A stretch of DNA of 64,000 nucleotides from Plantago ovata (Eukaryota > Streptophyta > Magnoliopsida > Lamiales > Plantaginaceae), in assembly GCA_028274465.1 (NCBI GenBank), contig CM051456.1, positions 88,088,753 through 88,152,752 of the forward strand. Reading direction: 5' to 3'. A program made the position numbers and the translations under genes. How positions within the stretch are numbered: the first letter of the stretch is position 1; every line of letters starts with the position of its first letter. Below are positions 47,193 through 57,212 of the stretch, piece by piece. The notes beneath the pieces were generated by a model that worked only from the letters and a program-made list of their open reading frames with translations, had not been told where the DNA came from and searched no databases.

Positions 47193-48808
47193 ACTATCCT
47201 AAATGCAACACAAAAGGAGTCTCATGCCAAGTAAAGTGAACTAATCTATTGAATCCACCAAATGCTTATGAACAAAACCAAATGAGCATGACATGCAAAT
47301 AGGTTGAAGTATGCCTCGATTGCGAATATACACATTCTCAAGTGCACTTGGTTAAACAAAGGAGTCTCACGTAACATCTTCTATCTGGACCTGGTCAGTG
47401 ACGACACAATGATGCATGTTATCATACTACAATTGCCCCGTGCCTATGAAACTGAGGGCTTACTACTGTTCACCAAGCGGGACTTTTCCTCAAGAGAGGG
47501 CGAACCAATACTGGCTCTCATCAAACGAAAGAGGGTTCTCTTAGAAAGATAACACTCCCCTATTCTACCCGGACTCTCAAGAATGAGCCTCTTTCAACCA
47601 CTTCTTGAATAGCAAGACGAGGGTGGTCAAGAACAGGCCTTGGACAAAGGCGACACGAAACGAAAGATAGAATTTACAACTCGACATACAAATATTTACA
47701 TGACACTTGACACTTTACTAGACTGCTTTTGGCTTGCAACGACCCTTCTTTTGCTTTTGGGTCTTATTCTTTATTTTCTTTCTTCTTTTTTTTTATTTTC
47801 TTTTCTCTTTTTTTTTTCTTCTTTTCTTTTCTCTTCTTTTCTTTTTCTCTTTCTTTTTTTTTTAATATAGGGGCAAGCAGCAGTACTAAGTATCAAAAAA
47901 CACCTCCCCAAACCTATTCGAAAGAATAGGTTTGAGCACAAAGACGAAAAAGAAAAAGGAAAGACTCTTTTACAAAGACACCTCCCCAAACCTATTCGAA
48001 AGAATAGGTTGGGACACAAAACAAAAATAAAAAGAAAAAGGAAACTTTACAACGACTCAAGGACGAAAGACAAGATCAACGAAGCAACCCCCTCCCCAAA
48101 CCTATTCGATAGAATAGGTTTAATACAAGGAATCGCACACCTCACACTACCTCCTTCCTAGGCATTTGGAAATCTCTAATCGAGGTGAAGAACTTGTCGC
48201 CTCTTACGTACATAATTACACGGGTTACAACCATAGACTCTAACATGCATCATTTTATAAGGCCATCGTGAACCGCAGCAGAAGAAACACCACTCAAGGT
48301 GATGTCGAGACTACTAAGCTTAACTAGTGCACATGCGAATGTGACAAACCAAGCGAGACAAGCCTCAAACTACTTGCAAAGTGATGCAACATATGATCAA
48401 TGGTCATAAACACTTAGTCTACTCAATAAAAAAGTTCAAAAGACTTGGCAATAGACTCCACACACAACAACGTGCAACAACTTATCTATGGATGATATGC
48501 ATGCAAAAATTTGAAAAAACACGACAAATCACATGAACTTGAGTAAAATCAGGCATGTAGGAACCACACAAGCATATAGTACTGAAAATCCAATACCCCC
48601 TCCCCAAACCTAAACTTTTGCTCGTCCTCGAGCAAAGAAAAGTTGAATGAAACGGAAAAATTGGATTGAAAGTACACTTCCCTGAGATAAAGGTTCGTGT
48701 CCAATCTCCTATATATGAGTAGTACCTGAAAGGACTCAAGAAACAAGTGAAAACGGGTGCGCAAAGGTGAGAAGAATGGAAAAAACGAGGAAAATCTGGG
48801 TACAGGGT
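47193..48808 (-). other. Conserved non-coding module of element C
   Basis: No credible reading frame. It contains a pyrimidine-rich run (about 47755-47868), three copies of the AACCTATTC-GAATAGGTT hairpin (47910-47933, 47988-48009, 48099-48122) each with CCTCCCC on the + strand, and long blocks shared with A and B (for example around 47380-47640 and 48130-48320). On the - strand each hairpin is followed by GGTTTGGGGAGG, which resembles the polypurine tract. Confidence 0.75.
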
Positions 48809-48942
48809 CCAAGCGGACCGCTTGGCGGGAGCCAAGCGGAGCGCTTGGGAGGCTCCAGGCGCTCCGCTTGAATTTCCAGGAAGTTGCAAAACTTCCTGGA
48901 ATTTCAAGCGGACCGCTTGGCCCTTCCAAGCGCTTCGCTTGG
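48809..48942. repeat. Palindrome array downstream of C ORF2
   Basis: Two copies of the perfect palindrome CCAAGCGGACCGCTTGG or close variants (first at 48809-48825) flank a long hairpin. The hairpin arms are 48865-48885 and 48890-48910, 21 bases each with one mismatch and a four-base loop. Confidence 0.9.
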
Positions 48943-49120
48943 CCCTGTTTCCAGATTTCTTATGTTTTTTCCTATCTTAATCACCTAAGGCACCAAGACA
49001 AAAACTAGACTAAACTAATCACGACAAAAGGCACACAGGCCACAACTACAAAAGCAAAATAAAAAGATACAAGAGTCATAAGTCATAACATCATACAACC
49101 AAATCGAAATGAAAAGAGTT

Positions 49121-50524
49121 TCAACCAACAATAGTAAACAAGCCAAAATAACGATAATATACAAATACTACCGATAAATGTGGCCCCTGTCGGCTGGTGT
49201 CTCTAGGAGTAGGGGTCGTAGGGGGTGTTAGGAAAGTCACTCCCACTACCACCGGTCTGATCATATAAAGGGTACCCGGAATTCGGCGAGCTAAGGCATC
49301 ATGGCGGTTCATCATTTCCTCCTGGTGGGCTCTCCAACGCCTAGTGTCCTCTGCTCGAGCGGCCTCCCAATGCTGATCTACACGCCCCTGGTAATCATCC
49401 CAACGCTGCTCCTCCATCACACGGAAGTCCTCCCACCTCTTGACTTCGCGCTCCTCAAATCCCCGGAATTGCTCGGTAAGCTGGGTCGACTGAGCCTCCA
49501 ACATGGTGGTTTGGAAGCTACCAAACTGATCGACCAAGATCTGGTTGAACCCCGAGAAGTCGAAGCTTCCTTGTCCGGCCGTAGGCGGAGGTGGAGGAGG
49601 TGTCACATGGCGCGTAACCCTCGGTTGCATGGGTTCTCCTTGCTGAGCGCACCAAGTCCCGTACATCTCATTGTACGTATCAATGTTGATGGATTTCTTC
49701 GGCTTCTTGTCCAGTACGAGGTCGGGAACTCCGGCCTCCTTGCACATGGCCGTGATCAAGTTACCAAAGTCAAGCTTCCGGTTTGCATTACGGCGGCGCT
49801 TGAATTCCTCGAAGATGACGATGCCAGGAGTGAGAGGCAAATCATGCAAGAGAGAATGGACTAAGACTCCGTAATAGGACTGGACCTCGAAATTATGTGT
49901 GCTAGGAATCAGATCGGCTTGAACGAACTTCAACATCATCCTTGCCTCGAATGTGAGATCGTTGTGGCGCAAAATCCGGGGTGGCTCATCAGGCAATTCA
50001 TAATCTTCCACGGTAATGCCATTCAGTACCTCCATGGGGTAATGATCAGACTCCCGGTCGTAGACATAGAGCTCCGCGGGATCAGATCTCTCGTGGATTG
50101 CAGGCCGGCGGTTTGGATCCCGCGTCAGTGGCCTATCCAATCGCATGATGAAGCTAGTGATGCTCAAAGGAGTAAACTCGACCCCAACACCGCGGACGGG
50201 AACCTCACCGGTCCGTTCATTGTAGTCCGTGAAGGCAATGTAGAAATCCTCCACTACTGCTTGGTCCCAATTTGGCATGACCTCGCCATAGTACTTCCAT
50301 CCTCGCTCAGTAATGAGCTTGTTGAGCTCTCTGGCACCATCCAACTGGCTCTCACCAGCCGTGAAGCGAATGCTCCTCTCAGAAATGTACGTGTGCTTGT
50401 GGGCATGGAAACTCGCTTCGAATTGCCTTGCCCTCCCCGATTGGCAATGCTCGCCGGGTGTGGCCTTTAGTTGGGCACTCGAGGTCCCTTCTCCCCTCGA
50501 TCTCTTGGATCTTCTTGATGCCAT
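49121..50524 (-). CDS. Element C ORF2, putative plant transposon-protein-like
   Basis: An open frame of 467 codons starting MASRRSKRSRGEGTSSAQ five bases after a splice-acceptor-like site. It has a basic N-terminus, then the core GWKYYGEVMPNWDQAVVEDF and VRGVGVEFTPLSITSFIM, as in proteins called putative plant transposon protein. Next is a helical block with ARMMLKFVQADLIPSTHNFE and VIFEEFKRRR. Then come a proline run, a Gln-rich linker, and a C-terminal helix rich in Trp, Arg and Glu (VKRWEDFRVMEEQRWDDYQG), likely a coiled coil. A ORF2 shares start, core and spacing but lacks this tail. No catalytic motif is evident. It may bind nucleic acid or regulate transcription; that is a guess. Confidence 0.75.
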   Translation of the reverse strand: MASRRSKRSRGEGTSSAQLKATPGEHCQSGRARQFEASFHAHKHTYISERSIRFTAGESQLDGARELNKLITERGWKYYGEVMPNWDQAVVEDFYIAFTDYNERTGEVPVRGVGVEFTPLSITSFIMRLDRPLTRDPNRRPAIHERSDPAELYVYDRESDHYPMEVLNGITVEDYELPDEPPRILRHNDLTFEARMMLKFVQADLIPSTHNFEVQSYYGVLVHSLLHDLPLTPGIVIFEEFKRRRNANRKLDFGNLITAMCKEAGVPDLVLDKKPKKSINIDTYNEMYGTWCAQQGEPMQPRVTRHVTPPPPPPTAGQGSFDFSGFNQILVDQFGSFQTTMLEAQSTQLTEQFRGFEEREVKRWEDFRVMEEQRWDDYQGRVDQHWEAARAEDTRRWRAHQEEMMNRHDALARRIPGTLYMIRPVVVGVTFLTPPTTPTPRDTSRQGPHLSVVFVYYRYFGLFTIVG

Positions 50525-50529
50525 TGTAC

Positions 50530-51072
50530 CTAGAATAATCTTATTAGATAACTTCAAGAGACAATGAGACTTAGACTCGACTCCTAGACTCCAATACTCA
50601 CTCAAGTAATCTCATGGTGAGTTTGAAGGCTTGCTAAAGTTCATATGAACAAATCGAGAAGCTTTAACACTTCGTTACGATAAATCCATACGAATCTAAA
50701 CCAAGCAAACAAACTCTCCAATTAAATTACCCTACCAATCCAACTCATTCTCATGCAATCACAACATCACCATAATGATAACATAACTCAAATTCAAGGC
50801 TAACAATCATCAAACAATTACATAGCAAAAATTCGAATCATAACATAACTCAAATTCAAGCCTAACAATCATCAAACAATTACATAGCAAAAATTCGAAT
50901 CACTAGAGTTCATCATAAATCAAGAGGAGCAAAATTCGAATTTAGACATCACATCTAGTAAGAAACATGCTCAACAATCATCATCAAACTCTAATTCACC
51001 AATGCATAACACAATTGAAGCTAATTAAGATAAAATCCCAAATTCAAGAAAGTTAGGGTTCATGAGAGGTAC
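50530..51072 (-). other. Putative intron in the ORF2 leader of element C
   Basis: On the - strand donor AAAG|GTACCTCTCATGAACCC and acceptor AAGATTATTCTAG|GTACA, with ATG five bases on. It is 543 bases, AT-rich and without a frame; a short direct repeat lies near 50830-50900. It matches the A intron in length, position and donor context. Confidence 0.65.
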
Positions 51073-51285
51073 CTTTGATTCCTTGTTATGCATGCTTCAA
51101 ACGTGAAATTTGATCGGTTTAGATGATAGAGGGGGTGATGGGCTTTGTGAAATGCACAAGATTGCAAGAATTGGTGGAGAATTGAGAGAGATTGAGATTT
51201 TTGGGGTGCTAAATCGGCAATGGAGGAAGAAAACAAAGTGGGGGGCTTTGAAACACAAGTGCCCCGCTTGCTTTCTTAAGGAAAG
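51073..51285 (-). other. Putative ORF2 leader of element C
   Basis: A pyrimidine-rich non-coding stretch between palindrome array and putative donor, equivalent to 8060-8293 in A. No TATA box seen. Confidence 0.4.
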
Positions 51286-51509
51286 CCAAGCGAAGTGCTT
51301 GGGCGTCCCAAGCGAAGCGCTTGGCAAGCGGTCCGCTTGGAAACTCCCAAGCGCTCCACTTGGATTTCCAGTAAGAATTTTCATTCTTACTGGAAATTCA
51401 AGCGGACCGCTTGGGGGTTCCAAGCGCTTCGCTTGGATTTCCAGTAAGAATGGAATTCTTACTGGAAATCCAAGCGGACCGCTTGGGCTTTCCAAGCGGT
51501 TCGCTTGGG
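51286..51509. repeat. Palindrome and hairpin array upstream of C ORF2
   Basis: At least six CAAGCG..CGCTTG palindromes alternate with two long hairpins. The better one has perfect 22-base arms (51430-51451 and 51455-51476) around a three-base loop. The same palindrome word is found in both LTRs and at 48809-48942. Confidence 0.9.
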
Positions 51510-51689
51510 ACTTGAAGCTCCCAAATCCATTTTTTTTCAACTTTTGCTAAATTTTCACCCCAAAAACCTTGTCTAATCAACGAAACAAAATTTAAACGTT
51601 CTTCTAATCTATATGCAATTACCTACAACCTCGGGTTGCCTCCCGAGAAGCGCCTTCGTTTAATAGTCGTTAGCTCGACTCTTCTTAGC
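51510..51689 (-). other. Protease-ORF2 junction of element C
   Basis: Non-coding. It contains the inverted repeat CTCGGGTTGCCTCCCGAG (about 51631-51648), whose counterpart in B (about 57257-57275, CCGGGAGGCAACCCGG) also lies shortly after protease. It may be a structured RNA element. Confidence 0.6.
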
Positions 51690-53997
51690 TCATGCGGGAT
51701 CAATTTCGTATCGGGTACTAGACTTCCCCATCCAAGTGCTCTTCAAAGCACCAAGTCCCTGCACATCTTGACGAACATAAAGAGGACCAAAGAATCCTAC
51801 AAGTTCGTTAGTATCAACATAAGCACATGAATTAATCATGGCTCGCAACGTATGTTGCTTGCCATTTACCTCTAAGCTACATGTACGACGGTACATGTCT
51901 ATCACCATATGTACTTTGTTGATGAAGGCTCTACCCAAAAGAACCACATCCTTGAGCTTTGCGGAGGATGTAGGCATAACGATGAAGTTCGTCTTGACCT
52001 CTACACCGGCGACTCTTACCACTAGATTCTCGATCACACCCAATGGCTTCTTCATAGACCCATCCGCCAATTGCACCATGCACTTCATTGGTCTTAAGCC
52101 AGACAAACCCGACTCTTCGTACACGTTCAAAGGTATGACATTCACACCCGCTCCCGTGTCTAGAGTTGCCACTATTCCATCCTTCTTACCCAAGCCGATT
52201 TCCACATCAAAGCTCTCTTGGATAGGCACTTCCACCATATCCACCAACTCATCCTCAGACGATTAGTTTTCATTCACTTCTTCCACTATCGCATCAGATT
52301 GTGCGACCACTTTCTCTTCCACAACTACCTTAGGAGTCTCAAGCTCCTCACTCACCTTGCAAGTTTCAGTTATCTTGCAACTTGGCACCTCAACTAGTGC
52401 ATTGTCTCTCACAACCGTGATCTCCACGGGCAAATCAGTCACCACGGTATGGCCATAGCCTTCTCCGTGTTTCCGGGAAACTTCCCTTGCTCTCTACTAG
52501 ACCCCCAATCTATCAGCTCTTGCAACTTCTTATGGAGGTTGCTACTACTAGCCTCAAGCTTCTCAAACCGCTGATTGTTAGTAGCTTCATTACGATAGTA
52601 ATGCTCCATAAACTTATTTGTTTTCAACACAAGATCGTTGAGAGAAGAGACAAGAGGTGAAGGAAGAACCCCTCCACCTTGTGGTCCCGAACTAGCAACC
52701 TGAGGTGGAGGTGTAGGATTAGAAGGTGGTGCTCCTTCATACCAATTGTTCCCATAGCTGAGACGACTTCTATCTTGATTGGGCCCATAGGCATTTTGAT
52801 CCGGGTTATGAAGATAACCACGGTTGCCTTGATTCTGGTACCCACCTCGGGGTCCACGGTTTTGTGGCCTCATATTGCCATAACCTTGCCCGTAGTTCAC
52901 ATCTCCAACTACTTGCTCTCCCTCAGCAGCATACACTTCTTGACGGACATCGTTCGTGATATATTGCTCTCTAGCAAATTCAAAATGGCATAAGTAGGGC
53001 GGGTGCCCATAGTTCTTGCACACGCCACAAACTTCCGTAGAAGTAGAAGGAACGCTTTGCCTCAAAGCTTGCTTCACTTCATGGGCGAACCCATCGAAGG
53101 CATTTTGTTCCACTACTACCTTGGCCTCACCTCTTTGCTCCTTTTGGAGCACACGAGCCCTCACATTCCGGTTTTGGGAATTCCGGTACATCATGTCCAG
53201 CTTCACTTGGGCTTGAGAAGGAAGCAAGTCCCCCATACTACCTCCACAAATACTATCCACTTGAGATTCAATCTCAGGATGTAAACCATTGTAAAAGAAT
53301 TGGAGAAGCTGACCTTTATCATACCCGTTATGTGGGCATCGATGATGCAACCCCATGAATCGATCATAGGCCTCGTGGAAAGGCTCATCGTACCTCTGCT
53401 CGAAGGAGCTAATTTGGCTCTTCATAGCCATTGTCTTGGAAGCGGGGTAGTAACGCTCCATGAACTTATCGAAACATAGATCCCATGTTGTCATAGACCC
53501 GGCCTCCAAAGTATTGAGCCAAGCCTTTGCACGATCGCCTAGCCCCATAGAAAAGACCTTCATGCGGAGATCATCATTCGTAACACCAGCTCCCGGTCGC
53601 CCAAGATGGAGAACAAAGTTCTCGAGCTCATTCAAGTACCCTATCACGTCCTCATTAGCCATCCCATAGAATTTGGGAAGTTGTTTGAACATGTGATTCT
53701 TGATCTCCAAGTTCCTGGTGGCATCATTGAGGACAATTGCTGGTCCTCTAGCCCGAACCGTAGGCTTAGTAAGTGTACGTATGGGGCGCTCCGCCATCTC
53801 ACCTTCCAAGTAAACAGATTCAAAAGAATTGGCTCCAAAAGATAAGAAGAAGACTCTTCCCGAATACCAGAAGTGGGAGCTCTAGATGCTACTCCTTCAA
53901 ACTCGAGATTCAAATTCCTCCTTCTCCTTTGAAACAAACGATCGATCTCGTCTACAAAAGGTTCAATAATAGGTCCACCCGTTCGGGTTCTAGGCAT
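51690..53997 (-). pseudogene. Gag and protease region of element C
   Basis: Starts MPRTRTGGPIIEPFVDEIDR at 53997. The Athila-type Gag domain carries DLRMKVFSMGLGDRAKAWLN, YDEPFHEAYDRFMGLHHRCP and FYNGLHPEIE. A zinc knuckle follows (CGVCKNYGHPPYLC, CX2CX4HX4C), then an Asn/Tyr/Gly-rich stretch and a coiled-coil-like part. The protease has ATLDTGAGVNVIPLNVYE (catalytic DTG) and DVVLLGRAFINKVH. The region is broken, with about two to three breaks, although the central Gag is open over about 450 codons. No polymerase follows. Confidence 0.85.
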
Positions 53998-54119
53998 GCA
54001 CTCACCTGAAATACAAGATAGTGAGTATCTCAAGCAAAAAGAAACAAAAACAGAAATGAGACAAAGAAGAGATGTTGGCTAAAAAAAACAAAACAAAAAC
54101 ACCAACCAAAGGAGTTAAG

Positions 54120-54137
54120 TCCCCGGCAACGGCGCCA
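54120..54137 (-). promoter_or_regulatory. Primer-binding site of element C (tRNA-Asp)
   Basis: On the - strand TGGCGCCGTTGCCGGGGA, three bases from the LTR, identical to that of B. Confidence 0.95.
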
Positions 54138-54140
54138 AAT

Positions 54141-55542
54141 TGATGATGTCGTTTTTCACCAATTAAATTTGTTTAAAAGCCTAAGAACACTTATCACTAC
54201 ACAAACTAGAGTGCAATGGCAAGTTGTCCCCGAGTGTCGTTCTCTCGTGACCTAACGTGGCTTTGTTTGAGGTTTTTGCTATTAATTTCAGTCAACGAGT
54301 TCAAATGTTTATAGAATCGTTTCCTTTGAACAAAGCAACGAGAAATCAGATTGTTGTAAACAAGTTTGGAAAACGGTTGGTGGTAGAAATCAAATACACA
54401 TGCATGGGTTACGAATATGCTCACAAGTTCAGTGCGTAAAACCTTCGAGCAAGTCTGCTAAGCAACTCGTCTAGGCAACTTTAAGACACACATCATAAAA
54501 GATCACTATCAATACTTTAGAGGTGCTTGTCACCAACACCATTTATCTAGCATGCTGCAAATCTCTAACATACAATCCTATAGCTTTCATTGACCCAGAG
54601 TTTGTCACTATACTCAATTCGAATATATTTTATAGGCAACTAAGAATCATATGAAGGAATTTGCAGCAAGATTGAATCACAATCTCATGTAAGCATAAAC
54701 ATAACCCATAGCATGCATATTCTACATTCTACCACCAACACAAAAGATTTAGCTACTCATATTCATCAACATAGACATCAATTCATATGAATAATAATCA
54801 GAATACATCATATCAAACTACAAGACAAGAGAGTGATACAAGTTACCACCAAAGTTGTCACTAATCGGTGGAAATCAAAGAAAACCTCTCCGTAGATGAT
54901 TACAAAGGATGAATCCCAATCAAAACCTTGAATCCCAAGCTAAAATACAATTTAATCTGAGTTTTCTCTGAGTTTTGGGGCTTAGGAGCTCTCCAAAACG
55001 AAGTTACAGTTCAAAAGATATTCAAAAAATGATCAAAGATCAGATCTAAGAAGGAAAATCCGAAAACGTAACCGCTGCCAAGCGGACCGCTTGGAGAAGC
55101 CAAGCGGAGCGCTTGGCAAGTGAAGCGCTTTGGCACTCCAAGCGCTTCGCTTGGCTTCTGTGCCAAAGCTCCTGGAAACTGAAGCGGAGCGCTTCACTAT
55201 TCCAGGCGTTAAGCTTGGCTCCTGGGCAGATTTTGGTCTTCAAACTCAATCTTTTTGACCTCGCATGGCCCTCGGGTGCCTTGGACTCATCCTTCTCGAT
55301 GCTTATTGATACTCAAACACTTACGAACAAGCCACGGGTATTGGGGAACTTCAACGGGGCCATCTTTTCCATAAAAAAGGCTCGTTTTTAGCTCCAAAAA
55401 CGCCGTTTCGTACCTAAGTTCCTGAAAATGCAGAAATCACAAAACGTGACACTATTCTACAAAACTAACCAAACAACAAGGCTAGAAGATAGCAAAAGAA
55501 GGTAAAAAAGACAAGATGAACACGTCAAAAATACGTTCATCA
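54141..55542 (-). repeat. 5' LTR of element C
   Basis: Nearly identical to 45768-47152 except for a short stretch in its palindrome cluster (55077-55224), which is one palindrome longer here. Confidence 0.9.
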
Positions 55543-55547
55543 CTTGG

Positions 55548-57209
55548 TAGAAGGTTTTTTCAACTTTCATGGAGAAATACTTCCCTCACACCTTGACTAC
55601 CGCGCTTAAGGCGCAGATCACTGGATTCAAACATGACTATGATGAGACCATCTACACTGCGTTCGAGAGGTTCCAAGATCTCACGAAAAAGTGCCCTCAC
55701 CATGGTTTTGAACTTTCCGACCTAGTCAAACAATTCTACAATGGACTAACCTTCGAGAACCAACAAGTGGTGGATTTCCAATGCCGAGGAAATATTTGGG
55801 AGGAAACCGTAGAAGCCGTCTGGGCAGTTTTCGAAAGGCTTGCTAAGGGTTCGTAGTTCAAGGACCCAAGAGCAATGGTTAGGAGACGTGGACCTGAAGC
55901 TCCACCGACTCAAGAAGCCCCTATGTATAGGGGGAATGGGGATCAATTCGAGTGTTTTACCAACGAATTGAAGCAAGTCCTCAAGAGCGCCACCGGAACA
56001 ACTGTTTCGAATGAAGTATGCCGAATATGCAAGAACTATGGGCATGGGGCTCATATGTGTAGATCGGAGCTGGCATACGATGATGGCAACTGGGCTCGAG
56101 GAGGCGAAGAAGAAGTCTTTGCTACGGAGTTTGGTACTCAAGAAGTTAGCTACGGACAAGACGGTAGGAATCCTCAAGGTGGATTTTGGAGAAGGGGATA
56201 CTGTAACAATCAAGGATATGCACCGGCTAACCAAACTTATGGACCTAACCAAGACCGTAGTAGGCTGAACTATGGTAATGATCACTGCGAAAACCCCGCT
56301 CCGAAAGAGCCACCGAAGTCGAAGTCAGCTCAACTGATGGAGAACTTGCAAAAGATGGTTGATCACACAGAAAGTTTTCTCAAACGTTATGAAGAAGATT
56401 CTGAGAAGACTAGGGCAAGGCTCGATAGGTTGGAAGAAAGCACTAGGCTTGCCCATCAAAAGATGCAAGAGTTGATCGAGCGAGGAGCAAGTAGGGAGCA
56501 AGGCAAACTGCCTAGCAACACCGTGAAGTCGAAATTGGCTGGTGATGTACCTGACGAAATCACCATCAGGAAGGTCGTTAGGTGCGAGTGTTGCATGAAG
56601 GAAGAACTTCTACAGGCTGAGGAGGAAGAGAAGGACCTTGGTTCTGACGCAAGTGATGGGGAGCAAGAGGATCCCGAACCACTCCCTAAAAGTTTCGATG
56701 TTAAGGTAGGGATTGGTGAGCTTGAAGATGTCCGTGCCACACTAGACACGGGATCCTACTCAAATATAATCCCTTTGAATGTGTTTGAAAAGAGCAACCT
56801 TGGAAAACTATCTGAGCAAAGGGCTATTGTGCGACTGGCGGATGGATCCTTTATGAGACCCGAGGGCGTTGTGAAAAATGTGTTGGTCAAGATTGGTGAA
56901 GCATCTATATACACCAATTTTGTAGTTATGCCGGCATCTGCACCTGGGACGGGGGATGTCATACTCTTAGGGCAAACGTTCTTGACTAAACTACGCTCCG
57001 TGATGGACATCTACCAAAGAACTTGCACCATCGAAGTGGATGGCAAGCAACACGTGTTGCAAGCCATACCTGATCCACCTGAACCGCCAGATATTTCTTT
57101 CACTACTCACTATTGTGGTCTTGCAGCCTATATTCATTCTTATTCACAGGTTCGTGGCATGGAAAGGAGATCAATGAAGGGGAAACCTAGTACCCGCAAA
57201 AAGAAGAGA
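55548..57209 (+). pseudogene. Gag C-terminal part and protease of element B
   Basis: Continues B Gag after element C: MEKYFPHTLTTALKAQITGF, YDETIYTAFERFQDL, CPHHGFEL and FYNGLTFENQQ. A zinc knuckle follows (CRICKNYGHGAHMC), then a Glu/Lys-rich helical stretch and the protease (ATLDTGSYSNIIPLNVFEKS, DVILLGQTFLTKLRS). It ends in a basic tail (RRSMKGKPSTRKKKR). Very close to A Gag-protease. About one to two breaks. Confidence 0.85.
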
Positions 57210-57212
57210 TAG

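Larger units (their letters stand above)
45768..55542 (-). mobile_element. Element C: polymerase-less Athila-type Gypsy element, second family
   Basis: A 9.8-kb - strand element inserted in B Gag, with perfect CTTGG duplications (45763-45767 and 55543-55547). Order: 5' LTR (54141-55542), tRNA-Asp primer site, Gag and protease, palindrome array, putative intron, ORF2, second palindrome array, non-coding module, polypurine tract, 3' LTR (45768-47152). Same architecture as A, but different LTRs, palindrome word and protein sequences. No RT, RNase H or integrase. Its LTRs are nearly identical apart from one short stretch in the palindrome cluster, and it is the innermost, youngest layer. Gag-protease has about two to three breaks; ORF2 is open. 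Confidence 0.9.

Noticed and set aside
51286-51509. CRISPR-like array
   Set aside because: Repeats are palindromes with irregular spacing in a plant retroelement, without spacer structure.
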